From assembly GCA_905181865.1 (NCBI GenBank), contig CAJIZG010000003.1:761001-825000 (forward strand): a stretch of DNA of 64,000 bases, written 5' to 3'. The translations under genes and the position numbers were made by a program. Origin of the DNA: Urechidicola croceus. Lineage in GTDB: Bacteria; Bacteroidota; Bacteroidia; Flavobacteriales; Flavobacteriaceae. Shown here in pieces: positions 17,419 through 24,571 of this stretch. Each line of letters starts with the position of its first letter. Positions within the stretch are counted from its first letter, which is position 1. The notes beneath the pieces are model-generated. The model was not told where the DNA came from, ran no database searches, and worked only from the letters and a program-made list of their open reading frames with translations.

Positions 17419-19047
17419 ATGAAAATAACAATGATAGTAGGAATATTCAGTTGTACAATCGCTTTCAAATGCTATACTCAACAAACCGTTTATGAAGATG
17501 TTCCGTATTGGTAAGGTCATAGCGAATATTTCTCTTTAGAAGAATCAAATGAAGTCGAATTAAGAACTATTTTTATAGACAGAAATCAAGTGATTCTTTC
17601 TTTCAAAGGTCTCATGATTGTGTTTAAAGAAAAACTTCCAATCAACAGGTCTTATCGCCCCATGATGGTAATTATTCCAAATAGTAAAACCTATAAAAAT
17701 CAATTTATTTAACAGACAAGCTTGTTTTGAGCAATGCTTGGGTAGGTCATGTTTATTTAAAACACTGGGTTTCTAGCGCTCACTATTTTGACGGAGATAC
17801 TGTATTTAATTTTCTAGTAGATTCTGATATTGGTCAACAATACAGTGGTAAAAGCATTCAACAATAGAACTATACCTTTCAAAGTAAAATTCATTTGAAG
17901 ATGATAAAATATGATGATAACAAAAGTGGGTTTTGGATATTGAGCAATGGTACCAAGTCTTTTTATGAGCCTTCTTCAAATAAATTCACACAAAAATACG
18001 CTGATACCAATCTGACGAGTTTTACCATTTTAGAAAACGGAAAAGAAATAGTATTAAGAACAAATAATGAATATCTAATCTATGATAAAACAACAAACAA
18101 ATTAGCTAAAGAGAACAACCGATTACCTTGAAGTGAAATCACTTGTGTTACCGAAATTGACAGTAAATTATGGTTTGCAACTCAGGAAACTTTTATCTTG
18201 AGAGAAGATAGCAAATTTAATTAGTATACTTCTAAGCGATGGCTTGCAGATGACCTTGTAAAAAGTATCGCTCCCGGAACCGAAAACACTATGTTGATAT
18301 TGGCCTCAAAAGGGATGTCTAAACTCGTTTTTGATACGATAACTTTAGAAGAAAAAGGGATGTACTTTGCGAAGCAAGTCCAACAGCGACCTACCTGAAA
18401 TAGATTTAACAGCAATACTATTGTACTGACTGAACCAGGGAATCTGAGTACAGCACAAATGGTCGATTCTGATAATGACGGTTTGTGGATATCTATGTAT
18501 GTAGCAAGTCAGTTATTTCGCTATACATAACTAAATCGGAGGATGCTTATCAAAATAGCTTAGAATCTTTTGATGCCATGGAACAATTGTTTGAAATTAA
18601 TAATGTTCCAAGATTCCCTTCACGTTCTTATGAGAGATATGGTTATTTTAAAAGTGATAAAGACCGATGGAGAGATGATAAAGATGACATTTGGAGTTGG
18701 AAAGACACCACAAGTAGCGATGAAATTATTGGTCATAATATTGCTTTCTGTTTAATTGCTGAACTAATAGAGGATGCGGTTATTCAGAACAGCGCCATTA
18801 AACTCATTAAAAAAATTACTGATCATATTATTGATAATAATTTATATTTGATTGATTCTGATGGAAAACCTACCATTTGAGAACGTTGGCTTCCAAATTA
18901 CGTGAATGCTTTTCCTAAAAATGTTGGAGATAGAAAATTAAACTCTTCGAATATCATTGCTTTTTTACAAGCCGGGTATCACTTTACAGGAGAAGAGAAA
19001 TACAAAAAAGAAGCCTATAAATTAATAAATAGATATAGCTATTGGAG
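17419..19047 (+). pseudogene. Two-component-type propeller protein with C-terminal helical domain, many stops
   Basis: The decayed frame starts MKITMIVGIFSCTIAF (signal-like). It passes through propeller repeats (KLWFATQETFILRED and DNDGLWISM) and ends in a helical toroid-like part with WLPNYVNAFPKNVGDRKL and IIAFLQAGYHFTGEEKYKKE. At least seven nonsense codons interrupt it: TAA near 17511, TAG near 17867, TGA near 18129, TAG near 18223, TGA near 18397, TAA near 18528 and TGA near 18878. There are also frameshifts near 17700 and 18525. Most stops are one transition from Trp, Gln or Arg codons. The 3' end is lost at the junction with the next pseudogene. Relatives are sensor-like or glycan-associated proteins of unknown function. 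Confidence 0.6.
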
Positions 19048-19050
19048 AAC

Positions 19051-19512
19051 CTATTCAAAAATTCTACTTGTAGTCTCACCATGTAAATTATTCCTCAGAA
19101 TAACATAGTAATAATTATATAAAGTGCCTTGTAATTGAATTGCTGAAAATGTACAAAAACTCCATATGATCTTTGACTTTGTAGTATACCAAAGTGCTAT
19201 AAAATAAATAGGTTTAAAATTATATCTGCTACAGCATCAAGGCAGCGTCCTGTGAACGAAGGTGTCTTTTTTACCCGAGCAAACTCTCCATCGGCAGCAT
19301 CTAATATTGATTTAAACATTGAAAAAAAAGCCGCCGCCGAATAACACCCACAGGATATAAACAACACCTATTAAACCAGAAATAATAAACCATCTTGCAA
19401 CAGCAATTGGCATATATGATGTTTTTTTGAGCGAATTAGTTATAAGTCTTGCAATAGGTCTTCGACAATCTGAAAGGTCTATAAATTTATATTCTTCAGG
19501 TAATTTAGACAT
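19051..19512 (-). pseudogene. CDP-alcohol phosphatidyltransferase, two frameshifts
   Basis: Frame one from 19512 reads MSKLPEEYKFIDLSDCRRP with one membrane segment. It breaks at a run of eight A on the plus strand near 19320-19327. Frame two carries the complete family motif D-xx-DG-xx-AR-x8-G-xxx-D-xxx-D (DAADGEFARV, then TGRCLDAVAD). A second shift near 19200 leads to IQLQGTLYNYYYVILRNN and a stop at 19051. Intact enzymes join a CDP-linked alcohol to an alcohol acceptor in phospholipid or osmolyte synthesis at the inner membrane. The catalytic motif survives, so decay is recent. The C-terminus is missing at the junction with the propeller remnant. Confidence 0.75.
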
Positions 19513-19673
19513 CCTACTTTTAAATTCTGAAACTTTTATGATTCTGCTAAATAACCACGAATAAAAGATATGCTGTTTAGCATACTATGTAAAATATACA
19601 ATAGCCTTAGATTAAGCCCATATTAATATGTTAATTTTGTATAACTTTAACTTTTATTTGTTAAACATTTTTG

Positions 19674-19682
19674 TAACTTTGC
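19674..19682 (+). promoter_or_regulatory. Bacteroidota -7 element upstream of folE
   Basis: TAACTTTGC matches TAnnTTTGC exactly, about 95 bases before the folE ATG. The -33 element is not clear at the standard spacing. Confidence 0.4.
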
Positions 19683-19776
19683 TCAGCATTCGAAGAAAGC
19701 ATTCACGTCAAAATATACTTTTAAACTCCTAGAAATATTCAAACAAAATAATTAATACTCTTATATAGTAACATAG

Positions 19777-20472
19777 ATGAAATTAAAAACTGCAAATTTA
19801 GCACCTAACAATAGTAGCATAATGAATGATTTATCAATTGATGATATAGGAGATGACCATCTTTATACTGGATTAGAAACTCCTATGAAATTAGATGCAT
19901 TTATCATGTCTGATAAAGAAAAAAAAGAAAAGATTTCTGATTTGTTTTTACAGATTATGGATGTTATGGGACTTGACCTTACAGACGATTCATTAAAAGG
20001 CACACCCAATAGGGTTGCTAAAATGTATATTGAAGAAATATTCTCAGGGCTTAATCCTGATAATAAACCTAAAATTGCATTATTTGAAAATAAATATAAA
20101 TATAACCAAATGTTGGTTGAAAAGAATATTACATTTTATTCTAATTGTGAACATCACTTTGTTCCAATTATCGGTCAGGCTCACATAGCTTATGTGTCTT
20201 CCGGAAAAGTTATTGGACTTTCTAAACTTAATAGAATTGTACAGTATTATGCAAAACGCCCACAAGTACAAGAGCGATTAACAAATCAAATAGCAATTGA
20301 ACTAAAGACTATCTTAAATACAGAAGATATTGCCGTTATCATTGATGCAAAGCATTTATGTGTTTCGTCTCGCGGCGTTAAAGATGATACCTCTGCTACA
20401 GTTACCTCCTACTATGGTGGCATATTTAACGAGCCACATAAAATAGTCGAATTACAAAATTATTTAAAATAA
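19777..20472 (+). CDS. folE: GTP cyclohydrolase I
   Basis: FolE opens GTP to 7,8-dihydroneopterin triphosphate, the first step of folate (and tetrahydrobiopterin) synthesis. Key parts are LKGTPNRVAKMY (near 85), NCEHHFVPIIGQAHIAY (zinc-ligand Cys and His, near 128), GLSKLNRIVQYYAKRPQVQE and the third zinc ligand in HLCVSSRGVKDD (near 200). The protein is 231 residues from the first ATG. An internal ATG at 19825 would give a start closer to some homologues, so the exact start is unsure. It stands alone beside the broken phosphatidyltransferase gene. Confidence 0.95.
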   Translation: MKLKTANLAPNNSSIMNDLSIDDIGDDHLYTGLETPMKLDAFIMSDKEKKEKISDLFLQIMDVMGLDLTDDSLKGTPNRVAKMYIEEIFSGLNPDNKPKIALFENKYKYNQMLVEKNITFYSNCEHHFVPIIGQAHIAYVSSGKVIGLSKLNRIVQYYAKRPQVQERLTNQIAIELKTILNTEDIAVIIDAKHLCVSSRGVKDDTSATVTSYYGGIFNEPHKIVELQNYLK

Positions 20473-20650
20473 TAAAATTATTCGTTCTGTCTCGTATATA
20501 ATATTTAACACTGTTATAAGTTATACAAGAATATTCAAAAATTTGAATAGTTCGAAATCATTAAAATATTTTAATGTCTATTCCAACAAATGCGACAGTA
20601 GCTTTTATTACTTTGCACAATGAATTATTCAAAATAACAAGATCATATTT

Positions 20651-21022
20651 ATGAGAAGTCAATTGGAATCAATCAGACCGGAAATTCAAGGGGTAATTAT
20701 CGAAAATGAGACTGGTGCGATGGAGTGCTTTCAAAACCAGACGCTTCGTCCTATTCTAAAATTCCAGAATGGTTTAATCGTATCTATTTTTCGATATCAT
20801 ATTGAAAAACACAAAATCACTTTTCATCAATTGACTGATACAAAAAAAAATGAATATATTGAACAAATCATTCAAAAAGATCGAAAAATTCATCATTTAT
20901 TACTAGGAATAGTAATTGGGCATTTTACAGAAATAGAGTATGATAAATATCTTAAAAATGAAAAAGAACTGAATCGTCGTATATTCAATTTACTCATTCA
21001 AAGGTTACAAAATCAATTATAA
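20651..21022 (+). CDS. Conserved small protein of unknown function
   Basis: A 123-residue soluble protein with no signal peptide. It has a beta-rich N-terminal half (EIQGVIIENETGAMECFQNQ, then ILKFQNGLIVSIFRYHI) and a helical C-terminal half ending RRIFNLLIQRLQNQ. I recall similar short flavobacterial proteins but no function. It is intact amid pseudogenes and lies 47 bases before the alpha/beta hydrolase gene, probably in one transcript. A TTACTTTGC, close to a -7 element, lies about 35 bases upstream. Confidence 0.6.
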   Translation: MRSQLESIRPEIQGVIIENETGAMECFQNQTLRPILKFQNGLIVSIFRYHIEKHKITFHQLTDTKKNEYIEQIIQKDRKIHHLLLGIVIGHFTEIEYDKYLKNEKELNRRIFNLLIQRLQNQL

Positions 21023-21069
21023 AACGTATCTTATGTTTCTTTTCTTAATGCGTTCTAATAAATAGTTTT

Positions 21070-21900
21070 ATGCCCTCTATAAAAAAAAACCTTCCTCCTA
21101 TTATTACACCAATAAATGAAGACTTACTTTACTTTGAAACCCATGAGCGTTCAACTATTGATGCATGGGTGCTTTTAGTGCATGGTGCCGGCGGAAGCAC
21201 AAGAACCTGGAAGAAACAAATCGAACAGTTAGGAGTACATTATAATTTATTGATTATTGATTTGCCCGGTCATGGAAAAAATGCGCGTAATTCTGATCAA
21301 TTTCCAAATTATTCTTTTCTCTTTATGGCAGACAAAATATGGGAAATTATCGATCATTTAAAGATCCATAAAATTCATATTATAGGTGTGTCATTGGGTA
21401 CTATTATTTGTTTACAGATGCGCCATTTAAGGCCAGACAGAATACTTTCTGTTATTATGCCAGGTGCTATTGTAAAAATTAATACCAAACTAAAAATATT
21501 AGCTAGCCTAAGTTTAGCACTCGCTAAAATTATAGGTTATCGCAGCTTCTATAAACTCACTGCTAGTATAATGTTGCCCCGAAAGAATCACAAAAAATCG
21601 AGAGATATATTTATTAAAGAATCGCAGGCGTTAAGTCTAATTGAGTTTAAGAAATGGACGGCATTGTATTATAATCTCAACAAAACACTTCTTGATTTTT
21701 TTGATACCCAATCTCCAATTCCTCATTTATTGATTATGGGAAGTCAAGACCATTTATTTCTTGAGCCTGCCAGAGATTATGCGATTCACCATAACAATGC
21801 TCAACTCAAAGTGATTCCAGATTGTGGTCATGTGGTGAGCATAGAAAGTGCTCAAAAATTCAATAGTATCTGTTTAAAATTTCTAAAATCACTTTCATAA
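21070..21900 (+). CDS. Alpha/beta hydrolase
   Basis: A 276-residue alpha/beta-hydrolase-fold protein without a signal peptide. The oxyanion-hole segment is VHGAGGSTRTW (near 38), and the DLPGHGK strand follows. The nucleophile elbow is GVSLG (Ser, near 108), the acid is the Asp of MGSQDHLF (near 228) and the catalytic His is in DCGHVVS (near 255). Such proteins can be esterases, lipases or C-C hydrolases; the substrate is not predictable here. It is likely co-transcribed with the preceding small protein. Confidence 0.85.
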   Translation: MPSIKKNLPPIITPINEDLLYFETHERSTIDAWVLLVHGAGGSTRTWKKQIEQLGVHYNLLIIDLPGHGKNARNSDQFPNYSFLFMADKIWEIIDHLKIHKIHIIGVSLGTIICLQMRHLRPDRILSVIMPGAIVKINTKLKILASLSLALAKIIGYRSFYKLTASIMLPRKNHKKSRDIFIKESQALSLIEFKKWTALYYNLNKTLLDFFDTQSPIPHLLIMGSQDHLFLEPARDYAIHHNNAQLKVIPDCGHVVSIESAQKFNSICLKFLKSLS

Positions 21901-21993
21901 CTGCTCTTGGTAAAGTTTTAAGATAAGAATTATTCTTTTCCTTTATTATATATCCTTAAACTGGTTCTGGGTTCTGCTGTATCTATAAAAAAA

Positions 21994-22076
21994 GATTTCG
22001 GTACACTCGGAGTGCAGACGCCAAACAAAACTGTTAATCCACAACGAAATCATAACTAATAACGTTGTATGTAAGT
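21994..22076. repeat. Structured gene-free stretch: 7-bp stem and GTTGTATG motif
   Basis: The 322 bases from 21901 to 22222 hold no gene. GATTTCG (21994-22000) is mirrored by CGAAATC (22045-22051), enclosing GTACACTCGGAGTGCAGACG. AACGTTGTATGTAAGT (22061-22076) appears inverted after the next gene (AACTGCATACAACA, 22781-22794). Such pairs could be cassette-like boundaries or transcript-end structures. Confidence 0.3.
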
Positions 22077-22222
22077 AAACAAAAAAATACGAAAAATATT
22101 ATATTTAGGATTTGGATTACAGATTTATTAGCTGGACATACAGAACTTTTTGTGATTTATTTGTGATTTATTAACGTGCCGCTGATCTAATTTTGAATCA
22201 AAAATAAATTAATCAACAAATT

Positions 22223-22771
22223 ATGAGGAAAACTATTTTACTGTTTGCATGCCTCATTAGCATGTTCTCTTTAAAAGCGCAAACAGATGCTGAACAATTA
22301 AAAGATAAAAAAATAACACTAGGCTTGCGCACTGGTTATGAATTTCAAGCTAACAATAGTAGTTTAAATTACAAACTTAATTTACCCTATATAGGTATTT
22401 GGTCTGATTTTAAGTTTAGTGACAATTGGAGTTTCCAGTTAGAATTAAACTTAAGGTCTGAAAAAAGAGAAATGCTTTTTAATAATGGTTTGAGAGAATC
22501 TATTGATGAACTTTATTTAACAAGTCCGGTATTGTTAAAATTTCACCTTAACAGAAAGTTTAAAGTATATACTGGTACACAAGTTTTATCAGCTTCTTTT
22601 AAAAATGATATTTTTGGTATTAAAAAATGGAATGGTATTCTAGGTATAGAATATAATACAATAAAAAAAATCTTTTTTGACACACGCTTTAGACATGGCT
22701 TTAGCGGACAAAGATCCATTAATAACTTTCGAGATAACAGAATAAGCATTGGTGTTGGCTATAAATTTTAA
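22223..22771 (+). CDS. Small outer-membrane beta-barrel protein
   Basis: A 182-residue protein with a clear signal peptide (LLFACLISMFSLKAQ, cleavage after residue 19). The mature part is made of alternating amphipathic strands such as LGLRTGYEFQ, WSFQLELNLRS and FKVYTGTQVLS, ending in ISIGVGYKF with the terminal aromatic residue expected of outer-membrane barrels. The size suggests about eight strands, as in the OMP_b-brl/porin-like family. The function is unknown. It is flanked by an inverted GTTGTATG motif, has no partner genes, and sits between an intact and a broken region. Confidence 0.7.
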   Translation: MRKTILLFACLISMFSLKAQTDAEQLKDKKITLGLRTGYEFQANNSSLNYKLNLPYIGIWSDFKFSDNWSFQLELNLRSEKREMLFNNGLRESIDELYLTSPVLLKFHLNRKFKVYTGTQVLSASFKNDIFGIKKWNGILGIEYNTIKKIFFDTRFRHGFSGQRSINNFRDNRISIGVGYKF

Positions 22772-22780
22772 CTAAAAAAC

Positions 22781-22794
22781 AACTGCATACAACA
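22781..22794 (-). repeat. Inverted copy of the GTTGTATG motif
   Basis: AACTGCATACAACA is close to the reverse complement of the motif at 22061-22076 (shared core CATACAAC). It lies 9 bases after the barrel gene, so the two copies bracket that gene. Confidence 0.3.
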
Positions 22795-22877
22795 AAGAAC
22801 TTTGGCTAAAAACAAGTAAAATCTGATTAATTTACCGATAATTTACTTCTGTAGTTTTGGTCATATGATGGTCTTGA

Positions 22878-23711
22878 TTTTATAATGGTAAAAACTTGTT
22901 TCAACAACTCCTTTTTGAAAGTAAACTTGCAAACTTTACTCTAAACGATTTCTCAGAAGAAGCACAATGGCTTGCTCAGGAACATATTTCATTGCCAATT
23001 CCAACAGAGAGAAAAGAAGCTTCGATTTCTAAAGTGAATGGAGAGAAAATTGCAATTGGATCTGGATTACATGATAGTTCTTCTTCAATAATTCCATTGC
23101 TAGAAAACAACTCGGAATCGAATGGAGAATTTGTTTTGTTGTCTACAGGTACTTAGATTATTTGTATGAATCCTTTTAGTAGAGAAAAACTGACGCAATC
23201 TCAATTGAAAAAGGATTGCCTGTGTTTTATGACTCCTGAGAAAAAACAAGTGAAATCATCTATGCAATTTTTAGGAAGAGTTCATGAGGTAAATGCGATG
23301 TTAATAAGTGATTATTTTAATGTTGGTAAAAGTCCTTTTTTAAAAATAGGATTGAAAAAACAATTATGTATAAATATTTTCAAAAAATCGGCAAACATTT
23401 TTTTTCCAAATGATATCCCTTTAGATTTTAAAGGAAACCAAAATCAATTAAATAAATATAATTGCTATGAAGGAGCATATTATCAATTGATTTTTGAAAT
23501 TACGCATCGGGTTTGTCAACAAATTCAAAGTGTTTTAGATAAAGATAATGATCTTAAAGATGTGTATATCTCAGGTGGTTTTAATCGAAACGAGATTTTC
23601 ATAGAGTTTTTGTCGTTAATGATGCCGGGGCAAAATATTAAATTCCCTGAAGGAAAAAATGCAAGTGCTTTAGGAGCTGCATTGTTGATGAAAGGCTATC
23701 TGGAATGTTAA
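22878..23711 (+). pseudogene. FGGY-family carbohydrate kinase, 5'-truncated with a nonsense codon
   Basis: Only the second half of a sugar kinase remains. Residues typical of the family are GSGLHDSSSSIIPLL, FVLLSTGT followed by TAG where Trp is expected (23156), MNPFSREKLTQSQL, KKQVKSSMQFLGRVHEVN, and the nucleotide-binding YISGGFNRNEIF and GKNASALGAALL. The reading frame is otherwise open on both sides of the TAG, which is one G-to-A step from TGG. The N-terminal sugar-binding half is missing. The closest type I recall is the Bacteroidota rhamnulose/fuculose kinase-like group. It points to a lost deoxy-sugar pathway. Confidence 0.75.
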
Positions 23712-23748
23712 CATAATAAAATATAGTGATTAGAACAAACACACAAGT

Positions 23749-24054
23749 ATGAGTAAAAATATAACATTAGGAGAATTTATTATTGAAAATAAAAGTTCAT
23801 TTCCCTATTCAACTGGAGAGTTATCTAAACTACTAAATGGCATTAGACTTGAAGCAAAAATGGTGAATCATGAAGTTAATAAAGCTAGTTTGGTTGATAT
23901 TATTGGTGGTGCTGGAGATGTTAATGTGTAAGGAGAAAACCAACAGAAATTAGAAGTTTTTGCTAACGGAAAATTTATTAAGGCCATAAAAAATAGAGAT
24001 ATTGCTTGTGGTATTGTTTCAGAAGAAGAAGAAGAAGAAGAAGAAGAAGAAGAG
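23749..24054 (+). pseudogene. fbp: Fructose-1,6-bisphosphatase class I, truncated
   Basis: The first frame gives [20 protein letters not shown], then [20 protein letters not shown]. It stops at a TAA where class I enzymes have Gln (E. coli NVQGE), one C-to-T step from CAA. The frame then continues [15 protein letters not shown] and [10 protein letters not shown] into a run of GAA codons. Family sequence is lost beyond it, so about two thirds of the enzyme is gone. The intact enzyme removes the 1-phosphate in gluconeogenesis. If no other copy exists, this cell cannot use the class I route. It follows the broken sugar kinase by 37 bases. Confidence 0.8.
24022..24051 (+). repeat. (GAA)10 trinucleotide repeat
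   Basis: Ten perfect GAA units in the frame of the fbp remnant, extending the natural SEEE segment of class I fructose-bisphosphatase. It lies at the point where homology ends, which fits slippage or a repeat-linked deletion. Confidence 0.9.
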
Positions 24055-24168
24055 AATCGTTTTTTTTACCAACGATCAAATCATCAAAATAAACCCAAAT
24101 CAAGGGATGAAAAATCTATCTCACATTTATTCGTAAAATATTTTTACTCTTATCCAACAATAATTCTT

Positions 24169-24177
24169 TACTTTTGC
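24169..24177 (+). promoter_or_regulatory. Bacteroidota -7 element of the TonB-receptor operon
   Basis: TACTTTTGC matches TAnnTTTGC, 23 bases before the first gene of the 24200-27544 operon. No clear -33 element was seen. Confidence 0.5.
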
Positions 24178-24199
24178 GCTTTGGGTAGAACAGAAAACA

Positions 24200-24529
24200 A
24201 TGGATTATAAAAAACAGATTGGTAAAAATATAGCCGCATTATTGCTCTTTGCAGTTTTAATGCTGCCCTCTGCCATTCCGTTTATTCATATATTTGATGG
24301 GCACGAACACATTGCTTGTACAGAAAAGACAACCCACATCCATAAATCCGTTGTAAAATGTGAGATTTGTAGTTTTCGTTTTGTATCGTTCAATAACGAT
24401 ATAGCCAAATACCCTGAATTATTACTACCAAAAATTCCTGTAAAGATTGAAGTAAACTTTGCTTCCTTACAATATCATTCCTTTAAAATAACCAATACAC
24501 AGTTACGTGCACCCCCTATTTTTTCTTAA
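24200..24529 (+). CDS. Small exported His/Cys-containing protein upstream of a TonB-dependent receptor
   Basis: A 109-residue protein with an N-terminal hydrophobic segment ([18 protein letters not shown]) that is a signal peptide or anchor. The mature part has potential metal ligands: [11 protein letters not shown], then [14 protein letters not shown], a cluster of His and a CxxC pair. The C-terminus ends RAPPIFS, an ending I recall in similar flavobacterial proteins placed just before TonB receptors. A role in metal sensing or delivery is plausible but unproven. It starts a three-gene operon and is followed by the receptor after 42 bases. Confidence 0.6.
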   Translation: MDYKKQIGKNIAALLLFAVLMLPSAIPFIHIFDGHEHIACTEKTTHIHKSVVKCEICSFRFVSFNNDIAKYPELLLPKIPVKIEVNFASLQYHSFKITNTQLRAPPIFS

Positions 24530-24571
24530 TAAACAAAAATATATTTATTATTATGTTAATTAGGAATTTAT

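Noticed and set aside
17419-19047. Stop-codon reassignment or programmed readthrough to explain the many in-frame stops
   Set aside because: All three stop codons occur, frameshifts are also present, and the core genes end normally at the same codons. Gene decay is the simpler reading.
24022-24051. The GAA run as part of a functional polyglutamate protein
   Set aside because: It follows an in-frame TAA and the sequence after it has no relation to fructose-bisphosphatase.
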